Shown: positions 27,138-37,800 of the stretch, in pieces
How the letters are laid out: each line of letters starts with the position of its first letter
Numbering within the stretch: the first letter of the stretch is position 1
Assembly (NCBI GenBank): GCA_937959115.1
Contig: CALGAW010000013.1
Span: 1 to 64,000, forward strand
Source: an uncultured Saprospiraceae bacterium
GTDB lineage: Bacteria > Bacteroidota > Bacteroidia > Chitinophagales > Saprospiraceae
Direction: 5' to 3'
Length of the DNA stretch: 64,000 bases
Notes under the pieces: generated by a model
The model's database searches: none
The model's input: only the letters and a program-made list of their open reading frames with translations
What the model was told of the DNA's origin: nothing
Translations under genes and position numbers: made by a program

Positions 27138-30100
27138 CTATTGATCGGTTTTAACAAATTTAATACTGTTAATGGTCTCACCATTTGTATTAACAAGATT
27201 AACGAAATAGGTGCCAATTGCCATTTGTTTGGTATCAAGAATGTATTCCCTAACAGTAGCATCCAATTCGACATTACTATGGTATACAACACGTCCTAGC
27301 ACATCCGTTACCTGAATGTCTACCTTACCCTCGAAATTTGCTCCGAACGAGACAGTCAATTTGTCCTTTACAGGATTGGGATATACCAAAATACCATCTT
27401 CCTCCCTGTCGCAATTAGACTCGACAACCACAACTTTTGACAAATCACTACTACCATCCAAATCAACGGATTTAAGTCTGTAGTAAGTTGACTTATTTCG
27501 AGGGTTATGTACAAACTCGTATTGACGTAATGCCGTTGAATTTCCAGATGCTTTGACGGTTCCAACGGTATAAAATTCTCCGCCATTACTTTCTTGAATC
27601 TCAAAATGACTTGAGTTAATTTCACTTAATGTTGTCCAGGTTAACACGTTTTTACATGCTACCTCTTTCACCTTAAAAGAAGCGAGTTCAATTGGTAGGA
27701 TAACTTCATTTATATGATCCTCAACCTCACCATTCGTCATTCCTCCTTCAAAATCATCTGATGTCATCGGATCTTCATCAACACGTAAACGAACAGCAAC
27801 ATCCGTCCCGTCTAAATAAGTAGCAGGTGGTGTAACTCCAATCGTAACATCTACTGGGCTGCTTGTAACACCTGAAGTGGCATGGAAATCATCAAAAACA
27901 CCATCAGCGTCCCAGTCGATCCACATGCCGAGATGAACAGTTGCACCTGTTGTATTACCGTTAAGTGTAACATCAACATTATAGGTTGTTCCAATTTCAA
28001 CAAGTGTTGGGAATTGTCCGGCTCCAGTTCCAAATGACATGGCATCATCAAAGGTATCTCCGGTAGTTGAAGGCGTCGCAGCACTTTCAAAGCCTGTGTT
28101 TGTGCCCAGCCAAACAGCAGTCGCAGCATCAAGAACATCATCCGCATCACTATCCTTTAGCTTCGAATGCCAAGCAATTGGATAACCCGCAGGTGCATCA
28201 CTATAATCTCTATAGGATTCCTGGATAGTGATGTCCAGTGTAGCATCATCACATGCTTCAGGCGTTCCACCATCACAAACGGTATAAACCGCAACGATGT
28301 TTCCAACAAAATCAGTGGCCGGTGTGTAGGTATAGGTCCCATCAGAGTTGATCGCCAATGTCCCGGCAGGAACCAACATTCCTGTATCATCATACCCAAA
28401 TACTGGGGACGGAGTGCCAACCGTTGCCGGATCATCTGCTACACCATCTCCATCAGAATCCACTAATACTGCAGTAGCAGCTGGGGTATCTCCTTCTGGA
28501 TCAAAATCATTGGTGAATAAATCATCTGTCACTGGAATATTCACATCTGTAATCTCTGCATCATCGGTTGCAAATATATTGTTATCCGCAGAATCAACTA
28601 CATCAATTACAAGTGTAGTAGTATCAGTGTCACCATCTTCATCCGTTATTGTGTATTCTAGGGGAACTTCTCCTGAAAATGCAGGATCTGGTACATACGT
28701 GTAATCTCCGTTTACATCCAATAGCATCGTACCAGCAAGTTGAGGATTTCCATCTTCATCCAACCCGTAAATTGGTAAAGGTGACGTTCCTATTGAAAGG
28801 ACATCATCTACAATACCATCGCCATCCGTATCTGCAAGTATTCCGGTTACGGTGTATATGGTTCCTTCTGGATCGTAATCATTTCCAAACACATTATTCA
28901 TCAAGGTTACGCCCTGTTCTGTAGTACCTTGATCAGGATTGGCAATAACAGCAGTATTTGCAGGATCAACCTCGGGCAATACTTCGATATACACCGTAGC
29001 TTCTTCGCATGTTTGTGGGATACCATCGTCACAGACTTCATAGACAAAGGACGTTTCTCCTGTAAAACCAGGTGCCGGAGTATAGACATAGGTTCCGTCA
29101 GAGTTTAACACAACGGTTCCTTCAGCTGCGGGAACGGTAGTCACCATTGCCACTGCCTGATTATCTCCCTGATCATCGTCATCATTGGTTAATACATTGC
29201 TAGCTACTGGTGTATCCATTGGTGTATTGTTGAAGTCGTCTGTTGCTTCCGTCGTATTTTCTGGCAACGTTGTCAGGTAAAGGGTCTGCGTTTCGCAGGC
29301 TTGTGGTGTACCGTCATCACATACCTCGTATTCCACAACTTCTGTTCCTATAAAACCTGGTGCAGGCTCGTAGGTATAAGTGCCATCATCTCCAAGGATT
29401 AAGGTACCACCGGTTGGCAACGGATTAGCTATTGTGCCGTCTGCTGTAAGCGGATTGCCTGCGCTGTCCGTTGCACCGGTTACGGTTTGTGTGTCTCCTT
29501 CCGGATCATTATCATTGTCAAGCACACCTCCTGTTTGTGGGGTGTCTTGTGGTCCTACATTTGCATCGTCATTACCATAGGTCGCATTGCCATTGTCAGG
29601 TTCTACGGTGATGGTTAATGTTGCATCATCGCTTAGGCCATCAGGATCTTCAATGGTATAGTCAATCGGCACATCGCCTACAAAAGCAACATCAGCCGTA
29701 AAGATGATGTTTCCTGCAGGATCAATACTTGACTGACCTGCTAAAACGCCATTTTCATCATAAACATCTTGTGGTGTTGCTGTTAACGGTACCGGATTTC
29801 CTGTAGCATCTAAGCCTGTTGCCCCGGTAACGGTTAACATGTCACCATCCGGATCATTATCATTCCCGAGTAAAGAACTGGTTACGGTTGCGCCTTGTTC
29901 AGTCGTGTTGGTATCATCATTGGCTACTGGTGGATCATTGGCGTCCGGATCCGGTGTGCCGATTACGTCGATATCTAAGGTTGCTTCATCAGTAGCACCT
30001 GTTGAGTCTTCTATAACATATTCAACAGGAACAGAGCCGTTGTAACCAGCATCTGGTGTAAACGTGTAACTGCCATCAGGATTGATTGCTATTGTTCCTG

Positions 30101-31472
30101 CAAGCGTTCCGGCTTCATCGTAAATTGGAGTCGGAGTGCCATCAACCGGAATAGGAATTGGCATTCCTGCTGCGTCTAGTCCTGTAGCGCTTGCTACGGT
30201 TTGCGGATCGTCTGTTGGATCTGTGTCATTGGTGAGCACGTTGCCGTCTACTGGTGTGTCTTGTGGTGTTTGGTTGATGTCGTTTTCTGCGGTAGTACTA
30301 CATGCAGCACTCATTTGTGTTGAATCAGTAGATGAGCCAATTGCTTGACCAAGCCCTGCCACTATTGGTACACCTACTGTATCGACGCCACCTGTTAAAG
30401 TATCGTTTTGGATATCTGCAAGGGTGAATCCACCGTCACCTTCTAGTGCATCAGGACAACCGTCATTATCAGAATCCAAATCTAAATCATTGGAAATTCC
30501 ATCTCCGTCGGAGTCGCAAGGCGGTACAATTGAAAGTCTGACGTTATATGCACTTACGGCATTGCTCGTTGTATAAATTCTTACTTGACTAGCAGGACCA
30601 CTAGAAATCCACCTCATTAAACTAGTACCAGTTGCTCCGGCCCCATTGGTAACAAAATATTGATTTCCGCTGATGTTGTCAGTCCATCCTGGGAGTAAGG
30701 TGGCAGCTTCTGTAAAGGTATAGGCAACTCCATCCAAGGCTTCCACGCCATCAGAAGTTCCTGCTACCAAGTTTCCACCATGATTGTGATACATGAATAC
30801 CTGATGCGTTCCTGTAACAATGAAATCTGCAGTTCCTCCTTGAATATCGGCTTCTACCTTCCACGAATTACCCACTGTCAAACCATTTATTACCTGAATG
30901 ATAATAGATCCAGCTGGCAAAGAAAACTCGCTACTAATATCAACAGTCACATTTACGTTTGTACTACCAGAGGCAACACCCAGCATACTCGGTGTAATAT
31001 TCTTGTATGTAGAGTAAGAGGTAGGTTGTGCCGGGGCGGGACATTCAATATCATCTAGAATTCCGTCATTATCATCATCAAGATCGCAGATGTCAGATAG
31101 CCCATCAGCATCTGTATCCAGATTGCCTGAAGCAACCGGATCGCATGGATCTGCACAGACTTCCAGATAAGTAGCAAGGCATATCGTATCACTGCAGGTA
31201 GCATCTACAACTCCCACCAGGCAAATGGTGTCCACACCATCTATGATACTGCTGGTACTCCAATCAATTATGACAGAGGTATCACCAGGCTGAACGGCTA
31301 AGGTTGCTCCATTGTTGGTATACCAAGTATAGGCGGTAAACTCACTTTGAGCGTTAATAAACAGGGTGTCGGGATCGGAGACGCAAACGGTTTCAACTCC
31401 TATTCCACATTGACCGTAAGAATGAAGTATCCCAACTATTATAAAATTTATTATTAATATTATTTTTTTCAT
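27138..31472 (-). CDS. T9SS-secreted cadherin-like repeat protein with GEVED domain
   Basis: This 1444-aa precursor has a signal peptide (KKIILIINFIIVGILHSYGQ). Calcium-binding thrombospondin-type-3-like stretches lie near residues 115-140 (DTDADGLSDICDLDDDNDG) and 318-345 (CDSDGDGISNDLDLDSDNDG). About seven cadherin-like tandem repeats of ~90-100 aa fill ~395-1085, each with a 'NDxDPEGDxxxVT' start and a 'YTPxxxFxG' strand. A GEVED domain follows at ~1085-1265 (YRDYSDAPAGYPIAWH, MWIDWDADGVFDD, NGEVEDH). The last ~80 residues are a type A sorting tail (GILVYPNPVKDKLTV ... NSIKFVKTDQ). The protein is acidic and probably calcium-stabilised, a likely surface adhesin. The next upstream gene on the strand (31555-34083) lies 82 bases away. 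Confidence 0.88.
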   Translation of the reverse strand: MKKIILIINFIIVGILHSYGQCGIGVETVCVSDPDTLFINAQSEFTAYTWYTNNGATLAVQPGDTSVIIDWSTSSIIDGVDTICLVGVVDATCSDTICLATYLEVCADPCDPVASGNLDTDADGLSDICDLDDDNDGILDDIECPAPAQPTSYSTYKNITPSMLGVASGSTNVNVTVDISSEFSLPAGSIIIQVINGLTVGNSWKVEADIQGGTADFIVTGTHQVFMYHNHGGNLVAGTSDGVEALDGVAYTFTEAATLLPGWTDNISGNQYFVTNGAGATGTSLMRWISSGPASQVRIYTTSNAVSAYNVRLSIVPPCDSDGDGISNDLDLDSDNDGCPDALEGDGGFTLADIQNDTLTGGVDTVGVPIVAGLGQAIGSSTDSTQMSAACSTTAENDINQTPQDTPVDGNVLTNDTDPTDDPQTVASATGLDAAGMPIPIPVDGTPTPIYDEAGTLAGTIAINPDGSYTFTPDAGYNGSVPVEYVIEDSTGATDEATLDIDVIGTPDPDANDPPVANDDTNTTEQGATVTSSLLGNDNDPDGDMLTVTGATGLDATGNPVPLTATPQDVYDENGVLAGQSSIDPAGNIIFTADVAFVGDVPIDYTIEDPDGLSDDATLTITVEPDNGNATYGNDDANVGPQDTPQTGGVLDNDNDPEGDTQTVTGATDSAGNPLTADGTIANPLPTGGTLILGDDGTYTYEPAPGFIGTEVVEYEVCDDGTPQACETQTLYLTTLPENTTEATDDFNNTPMDTPVASNVLTNDDDDQGDNQAVAMVTTVPAAEGTVVLNSDGTYVYTPAPGFTGETSFVYEVCDDGIPQTCEEATVYIEVLPEVDPANTAVIANPDQGTTEQGVTLMNNVFGNDYDPEGTIYTVTGILADTDGDGIVDDVLSIGTSPLPIYGLDEDGNPQLAGTMLLDVNGDYTYVPDPAFSGEVPLEYTITDEDGDTDTTTLVIDVVDSADNNIFATDDAEITDVNIPVTDDLFTNDFDPEGDTPAATAVLVDSDGDGVADDPATVGTPSPVFGYDDTGMLVPAGTLAINSDGTYTYTPATDFVGNIVAVYTVCDGGTPEACDDATLDITIQESYRDYSDAPAGYPIAWHSKLKDSDADDVLDAATAVWLGTNTGFESAATPSTTGDTFDDAMSFGTGAGQFPTLVEIGTTYNVDVTLNGNTTGATVHLGMWIDWDADGVFDDFHATSGVTSSPVDVTIGVTPPATYLDGTDVAVRLRVDEDPMTSDDFEGGMTNGEVEDHINEVILPIELASFKVKEVACKNVLTWTTLSEINSSHFEIQESNGGEFYTVGTVKASGNSTALRQYEFVHNPRNKSTYYRLKSVDLDGSSDLSKVVVVESNCDREEDGILVYPNPVKDKLTVSFGANFEGKVDIQVTDVLGRVVYHSNVELDATVREYILDTKQMAIGTYFVNLVNTNGETINSIKFVKTDQ

Positions 31473-31554
31473 TTTTTCTTAATTTGGTACAATTAAATGT
31501 ATTTGGCTTAACTGACTCATATTTAGTCAATTAGTTAGTTAATTGTCTTTTTTA

Positions 31555-34083
31555 CTATAATAGTTTCATTAAATAATTGGCATAGTCTCCACTATCCTGA
31601 CATACCTTAACAGTAAAGCTCGTAGGAATCTCACCACTAGGCAACAAGCAGGAACAATCAATTGCGTACTGCCAGTTAGCACCCAAAAAGTCAACGCAAG
31701 AAGCTTCGTCTGTTGAGATACCCGCTACTGTTGCACCGCTAGCAGTCATACAAGCAGGTAAAACACCGGTAGCATTTAATGCATCTTTAATATCTGTTGC
31801 AGTTAGATTTGCACCAGGATTAGCTATTACTTGTGAAACGGCAAAAACCTGTTCCGTTGGTAGTCCTTTGTCGATGACTACTTCGCATACTGTAGGATTA
31901 TCCGATCCTTTCTGAGTTAAACCATCATTTCCACACCCACCAAGATTTGCAACATTCCAATTAGTAGAAGTAATCAAATTTGCATCTTTTATACCACCCA
32001 TACAAAAGGGTAAACCGGTAGCAGTTATAGTAGCCGGGGTTGGTTGTGGGAGCATGCAGTCTTCAAATTCTACTAGCCCAATGGGGAAAGTCCCAGACAT
32101 TGGATTACCACTGATTTGTTGTATTTCAAATGCGTGATTATCAAAACCAAGATGATAAGTTGATCCCGGACCGGCATAACAACTTAATGGCAGATCATCA
32201 GTAGGATTTTCCGGATCTCCTCCGGCCTGACACTCCGTTAGGTTGTCTATTCCTCCTCCATCACAATCCATTGTACCTAAAGGATTGTTGGGATCTGTGG
32301 TTAGCACATCACAAATGGTAGGTGCTCCAACTCTTTTGATAGCCTGATGAAAGATATTCGGATCACAAGGTTCATTTACTCTTGCCAACTCAGAAAATTC
32401 CGACGTATAAGCAAAATCAGTACAGGTCGCATCCGTACACAACGTAGTTGTCAAAGAAATACTATCTCCAGCATTAATGGCTACGGCACCTGCTATGGTT
32501 TCTACAAAATTTTCAGCGCCTGAACCTGGATGATTGATATTGAAAAATCCGAGAAAGGTATTTCCCTCTCCGTGTGTACTGGGGTCACCGGAACCAGCTG
32601 GAATGCCAAACACTTCAATTCTATAATCTCCTGCAGGAACATCCAAATCGAAATCAACGATTAGGCTGCCTAGTTCTCCGGAGTTGATGACAGGAAAATT
32701 AAGTAAATTGTTAGCACCCGCATCAGCATCCCCGGCATCGTTGCTCGTTACCCCGTTAATATTTAAATCAATCCCTAAGTCTGCATTGTCATGAATGATG
32801 TTTCCTACGATTGGAATATTGTTGGTACCAAGTTGACGAACGGAAACTCCATCACCTCCAGCTGTCAATACGCCATTATAAGCAATGATATTGGCATTGG
32901 CAGCTGTACCGTCACCTACTTTTGAATCATTGAATTGGAAAGCACCCTGATCAATTAAATAAACACCGCTATTGTCATTTCCAAGATTGGCTCCATTCAC
33001 ACCAATACCTACTCGATTTCTTAAAAAGGTGAAGCTATTATTGCTTGCACTGATGCCATAGCGACCGTTTCCTGCAATAACATTATCATTGACAACAGCG
33101 GGAAGATAAGAACTAAGATTTATTCCTTCTACAACGTTCCCCATATCAATGTTCCCTGTAATATCTGTTCCAATTTTATTAAACTCTACCAGTAAGTCAG
33201 TAGAAACGCCAGATAAAAACATTCCGTGTCCCGTATTGGCAGAGACAATATTATTTCGAATGGTAACCCCTTGACTAGCTCTAGCCTCAATCCCATGTTT
33301 ACTGACTCCTGTTGGTGGGTGTGCCGCGGTGCCGGTAATATCTAGCCCAAAAATACAATTTTCAATGATGACATTATCTCCACCAACGGTTTGGAATCCC
33401 CCACCTTCATTATTGGTAACAACGGATCCTGTAATCGTAAGGCCATCTCCAGTAAAATTGATCCCGAGACCTACATTTCCTTTGGCGATTGTTCCAGTTG
33501 GATCCATCCCGACAATACAATCTTCTATGGTCATAGTTGAACTGTTTACCATGTAGATGCCTCTATTTGCGCAACTGTGTACGCAAAGTGCTTTGAGACC
33601 AGAATTGGAGTTGTTAGCAAAGTAAAAGCCGCTTCCCCAGGATGGTATGTTTGTTCCATCAATTTCAATTAGCGGAGTGGTTGCGTACCCAGGTTGGGTA
33701 GAACCGTCAATCAATACTGGTTTGGTCTGTGTTGGCAAGGGAGACATTGGGACAATCGTGTGCACTCCGGCTCCCGAGATATTAAATTCGATCACGTCAG
33801 CAGCTGCGGTTGCATTAGCGTCCGTCATTGCTTGTCTTAGACTACCGAGTCCAGTGTCATTTGTATTGATTACTGTAAATGTTGCTGCTTGAGTGATAAA
33901 AGTGCAACAACAAAGAATAAGCAGGAGCAACGTTTGAACAGGGAAATACCCTACAAGTTGTTGGTGCCCAATTTCATTCTTTGTCGGTATAGCATTCTCT
34001 TCTTTACAAGAGATCGTGTTAAATTTTTTCCTGATTGATTTTTGATTATTACCAAACTGGGATAGCTTGTTGTTCTTCTTCAT
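31555..34083 (-). CDS. Secreted right-handed beta-helix protein without recognisable sorting tail
   Basis: The 842-aa protein begins with an unusual ~50-residue basic N-terminus before a hydrophobic signal (TLLLLILCCCTFITQA, ~51-66). A CSLREA-like opening follows (FTVINTNDTGLGSLRQAMTD) and then beta-helix repeats up to ~residue 480 (GLKALCVHSCANRGIYMVNS, NVIIENCIFGLDITG, GVTIRNNIVSANTGHGMFL). Residues ~480-842 hold a beta-sandwich-like part and a Cys-rich region (LPLSCYAGPGSTYHLGFDNH, FCMGGIKDANLITSTNW). The C-terminus (SGDYANYLMKLL) has neither a type A tail nor the dockerin-like module seen on its neighbours, so export or anchoring is unclear; truncation is possible. The start could be later, since no internal ATG precedes the signal. 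Confidence 0.78.
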   Translation of the reverse strand: MKKNNKLSQFGNNQKSIRKKFNTISCKEENAIPTKNEIGHQQLVGYFPVQTLLLLILCCCTFITQAATFTVINTNDTGLGSLRQAMTDANATAAADVIEFNISGAGVHTIVPMSPLPTQTKPVLIDGSTQPGYATTPLIEIDGTNIPSWGSGFYFANNSNSGLKALCVHSCANRGIYMVNSSTMTIEDCIVGMDPTGTIAKGNVGLGINFTGDGLTITGSVVTNNEGGGFQTVGGDNVIIENCIFGLDITGTAAHPPTGVSKHGIEARASQGVTIRNNIVSANTGHGMFLSGVSTDLLVEFNKIGTDITGNIDMGNVVEGINLSSYLPAVVNDNVIAGNGRYGISASNNSFTFLRNRVGIGVNGANLGNDNSGVYLIDQGAFQFNDSKVGDGTAANANIIAYNGVLTAGGDGVSVRQLGTNNIPIVGNIIHDNADLGIDLNINGVTSNDAGDADAGANNLLNFPVINSGELGSLIVDFDLDVPAGDYRIEVFGIPAGSGDPSTHGEGNTFLGFFNINHPGSGAENFVETIAGAVAINAGDSISLTTTLCTDATCTDFAYTSEFSELARVNEPCDPNIFHQAIKRVGAPTICDVLTTDPNNPLGTMDCDGGGIDNLTECQAGGDPENPTDDLPLSCYAGPGSTYHLGFDNHAFEIQQISGNPMSGTFPIGLVEFEDCMLPQPTPATITATGLPFCMGGIKDANLITSTNWNVANLGGCGNDGLTQKGSDNPTVCEVVIDKGLPTEQVFAVSQVIANPGANLTATDIKDALNATGVLPACMTASGATVAGISTDEASCVDFLGANWQYAIDCSCLLPSGEIPTSFTVKVCQDSGDYANYLMKLL

Positions 34084-34257
34084 TTAAAATCTATTTTAAT
34101 TTGAATTTCCTTAAAAATGACCTTTTATGAAAACAGCTACTTTTTGTTTTCTCTTCAACTGTGACATCGTATTTTTGGCTATCGCCTTGATTATGATATA
34201 AATGTTTGTCACATGCCTGTTATTAGATTTTAGCAGAATACGCAGCGCAGAGTAAAC

Positions 34258-34359
34258 ATGGTTGAAAGTATTGAATTGCGCAAGGCTAAATTGTGTAACC
34301 TGTTTTCTGTTGATAATCAGATGGTGGCTGAGTGGTTGGAGGTGTTGTTTGAACCCTGA
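34258..34359 (+). other. 33-codon open frame ending inside a hairpin
   Basis: The frame encodes a 33-residue peptide (VESIELRKAKLCNLFSVDNQ, then a Met-Val-Ala-Glu-Trp-Leu stretch) with ordinary codon use and amphipathic character. Its last Pro codon and stop lie in the first arm of a perfect hairpin. It may be a relic of a transposon gene or a small peptide. There is no homology I recognise. Confidence 0.2.
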
Positions 34360-34390
34360 TGAAAGGAATGATAATTTCCTTTCATCAGGG
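34354..34390. repeat. Perfect 15-bp inverted repeat
   Basis: CCCTGATGAAAGGAA (34354-34368) and TTCCTTTCATCAGGG (34376-34390) are exact complements with a 7-base loop. No T-run follows on either strand, so it is not a standard terminator. It may be a REP-like or transposon-end structure. Confidence 0.6.
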
Positions 34391-34413
34391 AGAGTGCTGG
34401 AAGACACGACGCT

Positions 34414-34454
34414 GCCTAACCTTTGGGTAAATTTTATTTACACAAAGGTTGGGC
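34414..34454. repeat. 12-bp inverted repeat next to the perfect hairpin
   Basis: GCCTAACCTTTG (34414-34425) pairs with CAAAGGTTGGGC (34443-34454) with one G-U, and the loop flanks (GTAAAT / ATTTAC) extend the pairing. It lies 24 bases from the preceding hairpin, making a two-stem cluster. Confidence 0.5.
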
Positions 34455-34559
34455 AGGGGCAGCCCCAAATTGTTATTTTTAGTTCACTTTCAGCTTTCTT
34501 ATATTCGATTCAAATTTTCTCTTTTGTGGAATTGTTCTCATAGCCATTACTTAGATAAT

Positions 34560-34649
34560 CTATTGATCCGTTTTAACAAATTTAACACTGACAATGGTCT
34601 CATCATTCGAATTGGCAAGGTTAACGAAATAGGTACCAACTGCCATTTG
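34560..34649 (-). pseudogene. Orphan fragment of a T9SS type A sorting tail
   Basis: The minus strand encodes QMAVGTYFVNLANSNDETIV, a few more residues and then KFVKTDQ and a stop. This closely matches the last 29 residues of the 1444-aa protein (AIGTYFVNLVNTNGETINSI, then KFVKTDQ), and even the bases after the stop are conserved (ATTATCTAAGTAAT-like). No frame continues upstream: it runs into repeat X. It is the 3' end of a lost cargo gene or a misplaced duplicate. Confidence 0.75.
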
Positions 34650-34652
34650 TGA

Positions 34653-34733
34653 CATCCTAAAGAGAGGACGTTAACCTTGTTTACAATAAATCAAATTAAG
34701 CCCTTCCGGGAAATCCTTACGTCCCTTCAGGAC
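34653..34733. repeat. Repeat X, copy 2
   Basis: TCCTAAAGAGAGGACGTTAA, then CCTTGTTTACA, an AATCAA stretch and TACGTCCCTT match the copy at 26992-27046, with about 25 extra bases (CCCTTCCGGGAAATCC) in the middle. It lies between the tail fragment and the giant gene's terminator. Confidence 0.5.
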
Positions 34734-34754
34734 TTTATCGCTAATAGCGCCAAC

Positions 34755-34781
34755 AAAAAGAGGCCGCCAATTGGCGACCTC
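34755..34781 (-). terminator. Terminator of the giant cadherin-like gene
   Basis: On the minus strand GAGGTCGCC (34781-34773) pairs with GGCGGCCTC (34768-34760) around AATT, with one G-U pair, followed by TTTTTG. It lies 34 bases after the stop codon. Confidence 0.88.
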
Positions 34782-34814
34782 ATCATTATTGTTAATTTGC
34801 AAAAAAGTTAATTC

Positions 34815-37800
34815 CTATTTAGGCCATCTGGAGGAAATCCCATTGTTATTACTCCAGTAAATCTTATCTGCTCCGTTTACATCTCCATTTAAGTTATAGT
34901 CCGACTGATTATAATCGTCAAAAATACCATTTGAAGAATTCCAGAGGATATTGTCATTTCCATTGAGATCATAACTAAAGATATCAGATATCTGATCACT
35001 GTCACCAGCATACATCGCGAACACGCCTGATTGTACCTCCTTTTGACCGAAGCCAGTTCCAGTAGAAAAGGATTGTGCAATTCTGAAATCCCACGTTAGT
35101 GTACCATTTGAAAAATCTATTGGCAACGGTGTTCCAACACCCATGTGATTTCTATGCTCTATTGCTATATAAACCTGTGCAGGGTTTGCATCTCCCAACT
35201 TAAGCAAGCAAGGCTGTAAGAACTTTACTGTTCCATCTTTATACAACAATCCAGCAGCTCTAACTATCTCTGTTGTTGGATCAGTTGTCGTTCGTAAGGA
35301 AACAAGCACCCAGTCCGTCACTTCAGGATCATATGGCCCACCAAAGTTGTTCTCAAGTGTTGTTCCTAAATAGTTCCAAGGCGCAGAATCGTATGGCTGT
35401 CCTGCTGGAGTAGGAGGAACAAGCGGATTCGTAGGCGTCATACCTGGCAACAACCCTCTCGCAAGATTGTTTGATGGATCCAAGTTCAATAGATTTGTCA
35501 TTTCGCCTGTAGAGACGTTAAATGGCCCTTCTAGGAACACAGAAACCATGATGTCAACACATGGGTTAACAATAATGTAAATAACTGCAGAATCACACTC
35601 TATTGGGTTACCATCATCACATACTTCATAATTGAATGAATCAGTTCCTGTAAAAACAGCTCCTGGTGTATATTCAAATGAGCCATCCGCATTAATTATA
35701 ATTGAATTCGTTGGATCAACTGTACTAACCAATGTATCAGGTGTTACTGTTAAGTTATCATTCTCAGGATCATTATCATTTGCAAGGATATCATCCGTCC
35801 AAGTAATATTTGGAACATTCAATAGCACTCCTTGATCCGTTTCGTAGAAATCATCTTGAGCTAGTGGTGGATCATTACAAGGAATAGCAAATAATGTCAT
35901 TGTATCAGTGTCAGTGCAACCTGCTCGTGTAACTGTAACCACATAGGTCGTTGTATCCAATGGTGTTGCTGTTGGATTGATTGCAAATGGATCATCCAAT
36001 CCTGTCGTAGGGCTCCAAGAGAAGGAAGCATCACTCGCTCCTGTCGGATTTCCGCCAATTACAATCGGACTTCCCTCACAAGTTGTGATATCTAGCCCTG
36101 CATCAACATCAGGTAACGGATTTACTGTGACTGTAACATTATCACATTTCGTACATCCATTGTTAGAAATACAAACAGTATAAATGGCTGTAGTAATTGG
36201 AGTAACAATTGGATTTGGTATTGTAGGATCGCTTATTGTAGACGGATCACCATTTGTTGTCCAAGCAACTGTCGCATCATTCAACGTTGCTGGATCAAGT
36301 GTTGGAGTTCCTCCAATTTGTACATTATCACCTTCACAGATTGCTTGGTTCATACCTGCTTCTACAAATGGCACTGAATTATTATCAATGACAACGGTTA
36401 CAGTATCAGTAGTCGTACAGCCTCCTTTTGTAACAAACAGAATATACGTCGTAGTATTCGTTGGTGAAGCAACAGGTGCAGCAGCATATTGAGAGCTTAA
36501 ACCTGTTGCTGGAGACCACACATATGTTGCACCGGGGATGATCGAAGAGCCAATTTGGATCGATTGCGCATTACAAATGATTTCATCTGGTCCAGCATTG
36601 GCTATTGTCCCACCAATGATATTGATGTCTTGCTGATAAGTATCGGCACAGCCATTCCGCTCTACGGTTAACGAAATTGTTTTCAATCCTGTAGCGCCGT
36701 ATATAACGGTATGACCGCCAGGTCCTGTTGCTGTTGCGGGGGAGGCATCTGTTCCAAAATCCCAAGTGTAGGATGCTCCAGTTCCACCGACAAGGGCAGC
36801 TGTGAATAATCCTTGATCATTTATACATAATTCTGCTGGAGCTTGGTTAATACTAGCGACCGGATAATCGAAGACATGAACATCAAACGTTTTTGCTCGC
36901 TGACATCCAAAATTTAGAACAGTCAATTCGATTTGCTCAGTTCCTACTGTATTGAATGAAACATTATGTGGTCCAATTCCAAAAGCAGTAGATGGACTAG
37001 CATTTGATCCGAAATTCCAAGTATAAATGGCTCCTGCTCCAACATCAGCAGCTTCAAAAACACCCATTTCTTGAACACATAAGGAATCAGTATTGATCTC
37101 TAGCGCCACATCAGGACATCTTGTAATTGTAACATCTACAACCGCCGTATCACACAAGTTATCAGAATCACACACCTCATACATAAAGGTATCTGTTCCA
37201 TAATACCCCATATCAGGTACATAAATCATAAAACAATCAGGCACGACACTGATGTAAGCCGTTCCATCAGAAGGCTGATTAAGAATCGTTACATTACATG
37301 GTTCTAAAGGATTACCATCTTCTACATCAGAATCATTACCAACGGCATCAATTGTTACTTGTACATCTTGTTGAGTTGTTTCACTATCATCTATGGCAAC
37401 AGGAGGATCATTCACTGGAGTCACTACAATCGTAACTAAAGCGGTATCACATTGAACAGGTACAGGGGTTCCGTCATCACAAATACTATATTCATAGGTA
37501 TCCGTTCCATTCCAATCAGGATCGGGCGTATACACGGCACTACCATCAGGTAATACGGTAACTGATCCGTTATCAGGGCCTCCCAATACAGTAACAGTCG
37601 AAGGATCAATATTACCATCAGAATCAAAATCGTTCCCTGGTATTGCTAATGTGATTGGTGTATCTTCTGGTGTTGTTCCTCCATCATTTATTGCTGTTGG
37701 CGGATCGTTAACTGGGTCTACAATAATGGTTACTAACGCAGTATCACATTCATTATCAAGATCGCATACTGAGTATTCAAACGTGTCTGTTCCATTCCAT

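Larger units (their letters stand above)
34084..34814. other. 731-base gap with hairpins, a sorting-tail fragment and repeat X
   Basis: From left to right this gap holds an AT-rich part, a 33-codon frame (34258-34359), a perfect 15-bp hairpin (34354-34390), a 12-bp hairpin (34414-34454), an orphan C-terminal sorting-tail fragment on the minus strand (34560-34649), repeat X copy 2 (34653-34733) and the terminator of the giant gene (34755-34781). It looks like a site of past rearrangement. Confidence 0.7.

Noticed and set aside
27042-27299. Plus-strand frame similar to one at 34449-34652
   Set aside because: The similarity reflects the antisense of the T9SS tail copy on the minus strand, which is the true coding strand.
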